Origin: Sepioteuthis lessoniana
Taxonomy: Eukaryota > Mollusca > Cephalopoda > Myopsida > Loliginidae
Length of the DNA: 64,000 nucleotides
Direction of reading: 5' to 3'
Assembly (NCBI GenBank): GCA_963585895.1
Contig: OY757911.1
Location: forward strand, 96,042,186-96,106,185
Positions 55,358 to 64,000 of the stretch are shown here, piece after piece. Within the stretch, counting starts at the first letter, position 1, and every line of letters begins with the position of its first letter. The position numbers were made by a program, and so were the translations under genes. Below the pieces are notes generated by a model. It was not told where the DNA came from. It saw only the letters and a list, made by a program, of their open reading frames with translations, and did not search any database.

Positions 55358-55795
55358 CTATCAGACAAATAAAATGCCGCTTGATACCGTCCTTAATTAC
55401 CTTAACGTCCTTAATTACCTTCACGTTTATTATGGGTAATTGAAGGTCCTAGTTCTGGTCCCTACCCTGTCAGCACACGATGGAATTCTTTTCAGTTAAA
55501 AACCTTGCTATCAGACAAATAAAATGCCGCTTGATACCGTCCTTAATTACCTTAACGTCCTTAATTATCTTAACGTTTATTATGGGTAATTGAAGGTCCT
55601 AGGTTTGGTTCCTACCCTGTTAGCACACGGTGGAATTCTTTTCTGGTAAAAACGTTGCTATCAGACAAATAAAATGCCGCTTGATACCGTCCTTAATTAC
55701 CTTAACGTCCTTACTTAGCTTAACGTTTATTATGGGTAACTGAAGGTCTTAGTTCTGGTCCCTACCCTGTTAGCACACGATGGAATTCTTTTCCG
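55358..55795. repeat. Tandem repeat, 150-bp unit, three copies
   Basis: Units start with CTATCAGACAAATAAAATGC at 55358, 55508 and 55658, and each carries TTATTATGGGTAA(T/C)TGAAGG and GCACACG(A/G)TGGAATTCTTTTC. The copies are nearly identical, so the expansion is recent relative to the flanking relic. The first copy overlaps the upstream end of the BEL/Pao reading frame. Confidence 0.95.
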
Positions 55796-56830
55796 CCTTC
55801 TTGATGTGTACTGAAACACTTCAATCGTCCAGTAGAGTAGCAGCGGCCAACGCTGTAAAACTCTGCAAGCAACAACCAAAATTCAGCCTGGAAGCCAGGC
55901 TCACAGAGCCCGGCGGAGAAATATCTATTACTTCTCTCAGCAGCATAGTGTCTACGTCATCAACTGCTGCCCAACGTGGTGTCTTTGTTCTCATCAACAG
56001 CCGAAGCAGAAAACTTGGAATCCAACCAATCATAACCGCGGACTCAGCACAACCCACCAGACCAATCGCAGCTGCTTTTTCCTTATTCAAACAGCTCTTA
56101 CTATAAAACGGCTCTTCAAAGAGATAACCCCAGGAAGTCTTCTGAGACCACATTTGAGACCACTTTTCTGGCAGACACCATGAGACGATGACGCACCAAA
56201 ATAGTCAACCACCAGCTTAACCAAGCAGCCGTTCCTGCACAACCAAGAACCATCACTAACTATAGACCAGCACCAGCTTAACCCAGCTGCAGTTCCTGCG
56301 CAACCAAGCTCTAAAATTTGCATCCCCTAGTCCATGAGCGACTCAAAGCTCGAACAAGAATTAAAACTTGAGGCCACATCGACACCAACCTCGGTAAACC
56401 AAGGATTGAACAAACCGGTACATCGATCACACAGTCACTACAACAAAAATCTGCAACATCTAGTGCACGAGTGACTCACTGCTCGAACTAGCATCAACAC
56501 TTCAAGGCCACATCGACACACCATCGTTTAACCAAAGTCCTGCACAACCAGGACATCGATCATTCAGCCTTTGCAACCAATGACCCACACCTTCTACTGT
56601 CTCCAGCAACATCTACAATCTGACCATACAACAACACCTAATATCTCCACCAAGCACAGAGACCATCCTCACCTTCTTGATGCTCTGTCACTTCAAACTA
56701 CTAAACTGTGGAGTCTAAGACTTTCTCCAACACAGACTTTCAACACTCAACAGAGATACAACAATCGTGATTTCTAGACCCATACGTCTTTTGTGTAAGA
56801 CTCACTCAATAAAACCTGAAGTTAAACTTA
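55796..56830. repeat. C- and A-rich block with internal repeats, LTR-like
   Basis: This is a compositional island (higher GC, CA-rich on the plus strand). It contains a pair of about 60-bp repeats (CACCAGCTTAACC..CAACCAAG at about 56210 and 56272) and a pair of about 133-bp repeats (CGACTCAAAGCTCGAAC at 56338 and TGACTCACTGCTCGAAC at about 56471, each followed by GGCCACATCGACAC). It ends with AATAAAACCTGAAG, a polyadenylation-signal-like sequence. It may be the LTR or untranslated region of a retrotransposon. No identical partner copy is in the window. Confidence 0.45.
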
Positions 56831-58000
56831 TAAATATGTTTCTGTCATTTTTCCAGTCCTCTATCAATCAACCACAATACACAAGATACAAAGTATTCCC
56901 ATATACCGGTTCCATTAAAGATAACCATTGATTTCTAATTTTTTATGGAATTAATATTTGCATTTAATATTTAATAATATTCAACAGTTATTTTTGATTA
57001 CTAATATTAGTAGAAATTTAACTAAATGTCTCTTTGGAGACATATCGTAACTGAATTCTAGTTATTTTTAGGAAAATTTATTTTTTCGTCATTTTACTTC
57101 TGAAGTTGACCGTGATGATTAAGGGTTTCATCTTGTAAAAGAACTTGGATTCTTTTATCCAAAAGACTTTATTTTTGAATATATGTATTAAATTAAAAAA
57201 AATCTTAATTATGAATGTAATTGTAACTACACTTTTCTTTACCTTCCTTCAGACGGTGTAGTGTATGTATTAGTTGTGTGACGGCAAATTTAAATAAAAA
57301 GATCCCCCGGATAAGCAACCATTTAAAAGCGTACGGGAACTGGTGCATTTAAATATTGTTATCACCAAACGGGGAGTTTATTTTTCTTGTACGTGTGAAG
57401 ACGGAGCGGTCTGGCACTTATCCCTCGTAGAATAAATCCTTGTTCAGAGTCCTTTCTTGGGCATATAGGAACTGGCATATTATGTGGGGGTTAATTTGGG
57501 CTAAACTGACAGTCGCTGGCAAGGGGTTTCCAAACTTCACGCTAACACACACACCCATCAGGCCACAAGCTCTTCCTACCCCGAGAACAATGGAAGATAT
57601 GGACCTCTAGGTTTAGATATAATAATATTAATTATAGTAGTCGACAATTCCGGTTTCCCGTATAATATTTTTAAAAGAAAAAATAGGACAATTAAGGCGA
57701 GAATAAAATGAGGCGAAAGAAGATGAAAAAGAAACATGAAATAAGCAACTTGATAGCAAATGACACAAGGAACAAACTTCAACATGTGGGAACTTTAAAA
57801 TATAATTATCTTTTTAATACACACGCGGACACACATATTCAACGTGTCGGCTATATTATCAGCGGATAATACATAACTATTAATGTATTTCTTCCTTTTC
57901 TTCTTTTCTTACGTCTTTCTTTAAATTGAGAGAGAGAGAGAGTGTGTGTGTGTGTGTATATAATTGAGTGTAGGGAGAAATAGTTTTAATGTTTACTTAT
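56831..58000. other. Unassigned interval
   Basis: The segment 57280-57570 is less AT-rich and contains CCCCCGGATAAGC and GACAGTCGCTGGCAAGGGG. A (GA)n-(GT)n tract lies at about 57926-57962. No coding homology is visible. Confidence 0.35.
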
Positions 58001-58540
58001 CTTTTCGACGGGTTCCTTCGGAGAGTATTTTCTCTTTTAGGGGTTGAGGGAATTTTATATATTTATAATGCTCTGGCTTGAAGGCATAAGTTCTTCTTCT
58101 CCAAGATTCTTTCTGCTTCCTTCACCCGGAATCTTGGCATCAGATTCCGCGTCCACTCACGGCGACCTCATCTTCAAAACTGATTTTCTTTACCCCTATT
58201 TCCGCTGACGGAAGAAGGGGGCTATTTCCGCTTTGGGATTCTAGCCAATCATTTGGCTCCTATCTTCTTCTCCCCCTGTCAGGCGATTCGTTAGGACTTC
58301 TATATGTCCCTATGCGCCATTCTTTACCCATCCGGTCACAGAGTGCAAACATCTGTTGGTTTCCATTCTGACCTGGATTTGTTACTTCGGGATTGACCTA
58401 CACTACCATCCCTCTCTTAACGGTCATTCTTTGACGGCCTGCTAATTCAAACACGAGGGATAGTAGAAATTCCTTATTTCTCTTCTCTCAGTGGGAGACC
58501 ACGTGACAGTTGCTTCTCATTTTTAAGCCTAGTTTTAATA
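58001..58540. other. Pyrimidine-rich, GC-richer island 3' of PLE2
   Basis: Sequence such as GACGGGTTCCTTCGGAGAG and CACTCACGGCGACCTCATC stands out from the AT-rich surroundings. It lies downstream of the PLE2 coding remnant on the minus strand, so it may be that element's 3' untranslated/terminal region. A CACGTG occurs here (58500) and downstream of PLE1 (8059). Confidence 0.4.
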
Positions 58541-59504
58541 TTGGATCTTTTTTCCGGTTTGCACTTTTAGAAATTATTATTCAATCATTTTAAAATGGGC
58601 ATAAATTTAAACATATTGTAGTCAAATTTTAGTTTTTGCAACAATGATCTATTCCTTACGGCAGGTTTTGTAGTTCAAACTTTTTATTTTATTTTTAAGC
58701 TTTCTATTAGCGTTTCAAAGTTTAAAATTTGTAGATTGCTCGATTATCTTTTAAATTTATATTTATTCATATATAAAATTAAAATAAACTAAGAAATTTT
58801 TTCTGCGTCCACATCTTGTTACTAATTCTGTGCTCGTGTTGAGTAGGTTCCTATATGTATATTTCAATATATATATTTTCTCTTACATAAATTACATCAA
58901 CTGTTTAAACTTTATGCAAAGATAGATCGTTTTATTATTTTCCAATTTATCATGGGTATTACTCCTAATTCTTTCAAAGGGCAATATTATTTAGATATAG
59001 CTATTTGATTTTTTAATGTTGGAGTTTTGAACGATTGGAGGTGATTGTGATATCTGAATTTACAGTTTACGCTTTATTATTTGTGTTATCTTCTTTGGAC
59101 TAGTATATGATATTATTTAGGTTACATTTATTCTTTAGGGGGCATTCATTTTTTTATTTTACAATTGCAATATTGTTTTGGGTGGCTATTGTTATTTTCA
59201 TTTAGTTTATCTATTATTTTTTGTTGCTAATTATTTGCAGATTTTATTAGTAGAAGAGTAAATAAGTTTTACATTATTTCTATCGATTATTTTACTAAGG
59301 GAGAGATCTATTTTGAAATGTTTGTTTATTAATTTAAAAAAAAAATCCCTATATTGATATTTGAGAGCTTTCAAAACGGTGGGTCGAAACAGATAAATTT
59401 CTACTTCTATTTTCATAAATCTTTTTCTTATTTATATCTATATTCTCAGTTCTATGATATTCTGTATAATTTTCTTTGTCGTTGTTATGCTTTTTACCTT
59501 TATA

Positions 59505-59530
59505 GTATTTCAGTTAATTTATATATATAT
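59505..59530. repeat. Target-site duplication, left (B3), approximate
   Basis: CAGTTAATTTATATAT beginning at about 59511 resembles CAGTTTATTTTTATAT at about 59823-59838, with two differences. Confidence 0.55.
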
Positions 59531-59820
59531 TTACCCAACCCCTCCGCTCGAGCAGGATATGACACAAGGTCAATTTTTAAGCGGAGTTTAACAGGTTTGA
59601 ATTTAGAGTTTTCCTTCTCCTAGACTAGTTGCCTCACCAGTGCTGAAGAACCTAGTCTGCATTACTATTTACCCATAGCTGGAGGGAGAATAATTTGATT
59701 GATACCGTTACCAAGGGAATTAGTGCTTTGTGAAATGCAATCAGTCTCGTCCAGGATTTGAACTCGTGTCACCGTCTCCATTTCCTACAATAATAAACAT
59801 TACACCACGGGCACCTCCAC
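59531..59820 (-). mobile_element. tRNA-derived SINE, family B, copy B3, nested in PLE2
   Basis: A full minus-strand SINE: tail CCAACCCCTCCGCTCGAGC then GATATGACACAAGGTCAATT, body CTCCTAGACTAGTTGCCTC and GCTGGAGGGAGAATAATTTG, B-box complement GGATTTGAACTCGTGTC, A-box complement AACATTACACCACGGGC. It splits the PLE2 coding remnant, so it inserted later. Confidence 0.9.
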
Positions 59821-61140
59821 CTCAGTTTATTTTTATATCCCCTGTTATGTATTGTTTCATAATAATATTTTTTTTTGTGATTGTTAAATATCTTTTTTGA
59901 TGATGATAATCCATTTATTCTAATATTTATCACAATAGGAATTTATTTAATTATGGTTTTTGGGCAGTTAAAACTAACAGTAATGTATGTTGGTATTGTA
60001 CTAATTTTATTTAATGATTTATGGGAAAAAATCATTTAATTTGAATGTGACGTCTAAAATGTTGAGAAATTTCATGTCCGAGCTAATTTCTTTTTTTGAC
60101 CCCATATTTTTAAACGGCCTAATAAATTTTCTGATGTATTTTTGATGTTAGGGGTCCGTAACTATTGCGGATGGGGATTAATCCATCCTCTAGGTATATA
60201 ACTATGACATTTAAATTAGTGATTCGGCTAATGTATGTCTAAAATGTAAATACCGACTAGGTTCGCAATGTGAGTTGAGTCGAATAATCCCATGGTGACA
60301 TTGAAATCATCCGTCCCCGTTTTTAACCAAGTGGCGTCATTAATAATTAGTATAGATTTTCGATAGGCAACACAATGTCTGATTCATCCTGAATTATCTC
60401 TGTATAACTTTTACCTTGGTTAATACTGAGCTATAGCAATTGCTTGGTTATCGATGGGCAAAAATTTATGATATCAGTTGTTTTTCTTGTTTCTAATATT
60501 CTTGAAGCATTTCATGGTACCAAGTGAGTTTTTCCTGTTTATGTTGAGAAATATCTAAGATTTTAGTTACAATATTTTGTATTATACTTTTTATATTAAT
60601 CCTATTTTGGTTTTTATTGGGTTAATCAATCTTTCCTGTTTGTTATTTTCGAAGTTCTGTTTATGATCGTTTATGATCTGTTTTAAATACATCACATTTA
60701 TGATCTTTAAAATGACATACGCATTTTTCCTATTTAGTTTACCTAGTTTTTTTTATATTAAGTTTATTTGTTAATTTATATGTATTATTATTAATTTGAC
60801 AACCAGTGTTATCGTAATTTTAATTACACTGTTATATAACTATATAATATTTTTTATATTGAAGGGGATTTATTCTATGTAGGTTTCTCGATTTGTCGGC
60901 TTTGATCCACATCTTATTTGATTAATTGAGGTCACTCTAATTTTTAAAGTTTTTTATTAAATACGTCATTATTCGTACTAGATTTGATTTTTTAGCTAAT
61001 TCAAATTGGTCTATCTCAAATTGATCCAAGAGAAATTTTCTTAAATTAATTCTACTAATAATTACCAAAAATAAATAAAGGATATTATTAAATATTTAAC
61101 ACAAATCTTAATTCCATATAAAATTAGAAACCAATCGTTA

Positions 61141-61483
61141 TCTTTAATTTAATTTTAAGAGTTTTTTTCTTTTTATTTAAACTAAACCTCATCTCACTGG
61201 GAATATCCTCCGATTATCACCGGTTAAAAAAAAGCTGTTAAACTATAATTAAAGAATTCTTTAAAATAAAATAAAAAAAAGTAGTAATTAAACATTAAAT
61301 ATAAATAGATTTCATAAGGAAATTAATTAGCCTTTTTTTTTTGTTTCTTCGAACCAGAAATGAAGTAGAGAAGTCTACATCATCATAAGCCCTAATACAT
61401 TAGACTTCATCTGAAGAAGGTCATAACGACCTGAAATAAACTTAATAATGGAAACGCTGAATTGAAGTTTTTCGTTAAATTTG

Positions 61484-61485
<2 letters not shown>
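61141..61485 (+). mobile_element. Penelope-type terminal sequence, inverted relative to PLE2
   Basis: The plus strand reads ATCCTCCGATTATCACCGG, an AT-rich middle, TTTGTTTCTTCGAACCAG, AGAAGTCTACATC and a hammerhead-like motif, ending in GAATTGAAG before a (TA)n tract. It matches the 50.4-50.66 kb fragment. It sits at the 5' side of PLE2 but in opposite orientation, an arrangement known for Penelope elements, which often carry inverted terminal pieces. Confidence 0.6.
61404..61456 (+). ncRNA. Hammerhead-like ribozyme in Penelope-type terminus
   Basis: The core is CUGAAGA (61411-61417). Stem II is AGGUC, loop AUAAC, GACCU (61418-61432), five perfect pairs. GAAA spans 61433-61436. The short stem III region has one mismatch relative to the 50.4-kb copy. 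AUA is a permitted NUH cleavage triplet. Stem I UUCAU pairs with AUGGAA with one bulge. Penelope-like elements are known to carry hammerheads in their pLTRs. Confidence 0.7.

Positions 61486-61529
<44 letters not shown>
61485..61529. repeat. (TA)n microsatellite
   Basis: A pure TA tract after the Penelope-type terminus. Confidence 0.97.
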
Positions 61530-63290
61530 CGTGATCACAATATTTACATTGTGATGCCTCAAGCACGAAAGATACTGACAGATATAGAACTTGTTAACAC
61601 CTCAACAAGTCAAGAAATAAATATTGTTACGTAATCATTGACGGCTACTAATCAGATACCATGAAGAAAAGACACAAAATACTACACACCTTTACTGTTA
61701 CGACTTCGTCGCTTTATTTTCTCTGTTCAAACTCTGAGACATAAGAAACTGACAGAAATTGAAATACAGACACAAGGTGTGGACTAGACGTTTCGTTCTT
61801 TTAGATCATAAATTTAATATATATGTAATAAGATGATTTGGCATTACAAACCCTAGAAACCCAATTTGCTAAACTGCTGTGAATTTTAAGGTGAACCCTT
61901 TATACAATCTACTTGATAGAATGAAAATAATCTCCAAAGACTGAACGATATGATCAGCTAAAAATTCCCAGATTAATGCCTAAACAAGGCTGGAGGATAT
62001 AACGATCAATGTCGTAATTATAATGACAACCAAAATGATTACGCTTGTATGAAGACATCAATGAATAATTAAGTCTTGATTTTCTTTGTTTCGCGTGAAA
62101 AGAATTCGAGTATATCTCATATAACACTAATTTACATTATTGCCGTAATAAAGTAAACCTCCACCATTTGTTTTAATAAAATACAAATTATCTTCTAAAC
62201 CAAAGATACAATGATTATATTATTTTTGTTGAATACTATCCAATTAAAGTGAAGAACATTATGTATTATTTATTAACAAATTACTGTGATGTAATTCAGT
62301 AACTATAGTAAATATATAATAGTTTAAACAAAATACACCCTACCCAGAATTTTTAGTTATGTTTTAAAGCAAAACTTTTTTTCAAGTTTTGTAGTATTTG
62401 ATAATAATGTTTAATTACATCGGTTTGCTTGCATCCTATTTCTCTTGAAATTAGAAAATTCTCGTCTAATATATATCGAAGAAAATGATATGTTTGATAA
62501 AAATAGATGGAATGTACGTATTTATAAACGATATTGTATATTCCACGATTAGTGAAAATGATGATACTAGTGTTGCCAAGAAGGTCAATAGATTAATGAC
62601 TATTCATTTCCGGTAGTCAAGTGAAAAATAGATTCCTCCCTTTCCTTACGGATAATGTTACGTTTATTTGTTTATAAGTAGGATATCATAAAACGTCAAT
62701 ACAAGGAATAAACTTTGTAATCATAGAAATGGTTCTTCTCTGCCTCAAGTCAGTACTCAGTGTTCTACATTCGCAGATAATCAGTCACAAGGCAAAATTT
62801 CAAATACAAAATGGCCGTCATTTTTCTTGTAGTTTATAAAATTCGGAAGATTTTTTCCCCAGAATGCAATAGAATTTTTTAATCATCGGAATACATGGGA
62901 TGCATCATAGTGCATATAAAATAAGGTGAAAGGATCGAAAGTCTGATCATAGGTGAGATTCACCAGATGCTGGGCAGATGAATCTGATAAGCCAACGACC
63001 AGGATCAAATAGTTCAGTCAGGAACTACAGCTACTCATCTATAAGAGTGCCGTATCTTGATGGGGTAAAACAACAACAAAAAAAATGCCATATATGATGA
63101 TGACTCTAATTCAAACCATATGTTGAAACCACATTGCTCTTCACGGGGGTTAATAAGGGGGAGGCGTCCTATTGATTTTGGACATCTGATCCCAATGTTC
63201 ATAAAATCAGTTAAGAAACTCAATCCCAAACTAAAATTACTTAGATACAAAAACACGTTCACTTAGCGGGTCTTTGAATTGAGTAAATCC
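61530..63290. other. Unassigned AT-rich interval
   Basis: No recognised coding or repeat homology. The last few hundred bases may be the 5' untranslated part of the LINE that follows. Confidence 0.4.
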
Positions 63291-63294
63291 GTTA

Positions 63295-64000
63295 CAAGAG
63301 TCGACATTATCTGCTGCAGAGCATAATACTGACATCATCTGTATACAAAAACATAGATATTAACATAGCGAACTAGAAATGAAATACCATAATTCTGGTC
63401 AGGGAGGGACGATTGTATCAGTATCGGCATGGAAAAACTCCATCAACGCAGTCCTAGGGGTGCTGAAATCCTTCTCAGTCATGGTGCCTTAAAATCACTA
63501 AATAGCATAAAGAAAATCCGAAGTAGAATGATATTTGCCTTATTTTATGGTACCCCCTTCACAACAATCTTCTCTTGCTATAGTCCCACCATTACCCATG
63601 AGGAAATGAACATCATTACGTAAGAAAACGATCTATCTTCCCTTGTTAAACACATTCCCAAACATAACGTTCAACTCCTCAGTGTGGACATAAATGCTCC
63701 AATTGGCAAAGAAAAAAGTTGCAAATTCTGCCCAAACAACTAGTCAAACAGAAATAAGGAATATCTATGTAATTTTTGCTTAAGCACAGAGGATATTACA
63801 TACTCATAAAAAAGAACTGGATAAACAGCACGCGGAATTATGAGGCAAAATCCTCTTGTGAAAGAGAATCTTCCGATCACAGAATCATCTCAATAAAGAT
63901 AAGCCTGAATCTACGCAGAAATAAGGAACACAATGACAAAACCACAAGCTACAAATGGTCCTAACTTACCAATAGAGATATACTTAATAAATATACGGTA
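63295..64000 (+). pseudogene. LINE 5' region: APE-type endonuclease relic, runs off window
   Basis: Plus-strand homology to the endonuclease/exonuclease/phosphatase domain of a non-LTR retrotransposon: NTDIICIQKHRY (about 63328-63360; the catalytic QEHR-type Glu reads Lys), SVSAWKNSINAVLG (about 63420-63460), then after a frameshift ILLSHGALKSLNSIKKIRSR and FTTIFSCYSPT (about 63470-63590), a degraded INAPIGK block near 63690, and SSDHRIISIKISLNLRRNK (about 63865-63925), whose DH is the catalytic C-terminal motif. One in-frame stop and frameshifts are present. It could be the 5' part of the family seen at 22 and 49 kb. Confidence 0.8.

Larger units (their letters stand above)
58790..61140 (-). 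pseudogene. Penelope-like element with RT and GIY-YIG regions (PLE2)
   Basis: The longest element in the window, on the minus strand. Recognisable pieces in order: KQIINDHKQNFENNKQERLI then NPIKTKIG (about 60690-60605, the conserved N-terminal RT region); ATWLKTGTDDFNVTMGLFDS then THIANLVGIYILD (about 60330-60225); IYLEDGL at about 60200, where the catalytic YRDD-type motif reads YLED; LSSSKKIFNNH (about 59900). After a nested SINE come FFFKLINKHFKIDLSLSKII and VKLIYSSTNKI (about 59340-59235), and the C-terminal endonuclease side KFRYHNHLQSFK, LKELGVIPMINWKIIKRSI and RISNKMWTQKKFL (about 59060-58800). Many stops and frameshifts mean it is inactive. Order and motifs match Penelope elements with a GIY-YIG domain. 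Confidence 0.85.

Noticed and set aside
55358..55795. CRISPR array
   Set aside because: The 150-bp units are contiguous near-identical tandem repeats without unique spacers, in a eukaryotic context.

Overview
The window looks like repeat-dominated intergenic DNA from a metazoan nuclear genome. It is strongly AT-rich, saturated with long (TA)n, (CA)n, (TAA)n and (GA)n microsatellites, and built mostly of old, broken and nested transposable elements. The mix (tRNA-derived SINEs, Penelope-like, R4/Dong-like, APE-type LINE, BEL/Pao, and several Tc1/mariner clades), with very long (TA)n tracts, suggests a lophotrochozoan. A cephalopod mollusc is my best guess, but this is an inference. I found no convincing host protein-coding exon, rRNA or functional tRNA gene. 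Every coding trace I could identify belongs to a mobile element, and nearly all carry stops, frameshifts or lost catalytic residues.

Layout. 0-10 kb: a long dispersed repeat (family A), a decayed Tc1-type transposon, fragments of a ribozyme-bearing SINE-like family (F), and the 3' part of a Penelope-like element with GIY-YIG homology on the minus strand. 10-22 kb: nested SINEs with clean target-site duplications, a near-identical tandem pair of family F units, a decayed DD37D-type transposase, another family F copy, family A, and a foldback element. 22-30 kb: an APE-type LINE reverse transcriptase relic, a second transposase relic, and family A. 31-34 kb: a cluster of four fragments of an R4/Dong-like LINE, two of them bounded by (TAA)n. 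34-46 kb: many family A copies (mostly minus strand), a mariner deletion derivative with recognisable inverted repeats, and SINEs. 46-52 kb: a second LINE relic, a Penelope-type terminal fragment, and family A. 52-57 kb: a BEL/Pao retrotransposon relic lacking its reverse transcriptase, with 150-bp tandem repeats and LTR-like blocks. 57-64 kb: a Penelope-like element with RT and GIY-YIG regions and a SINE nested inside it, an associated hammerhead-like terminal sequence, and the 5' endonuclease part of a LINE running off the right edge.

The most interesting system is the set of hammerhead self-cleaving ribozymes. Family F copies end in a complete minimal hammerhead (core CUGANGA, GAAA, GUC cleavage triplet, stem I CCACA/UGUGG) directly beside (TA)n, on an element that also carries tRNA-like A- and B-box sequences. 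At 13.65-14.23 kb two copies lie in tandem 324 bp apart, the arrangement expected to release a unit-length, possibly circular RNA (retrozyme-like). Separate hammerhead-like motifs sit in Penelope-type terminal sequences at 61.4 kb and 50.4 kb. A second theme is a 3' stem-loop tail shared by two otherwise different repeat families (A and D), with compensatory changes, suggesting mobilisation by a common LINE.

Limits: all assignments come from reading motifs by eye. No database search, folding or alignment program was run. Repeat boundaries are approximate unless a target-site duplication fixes them.
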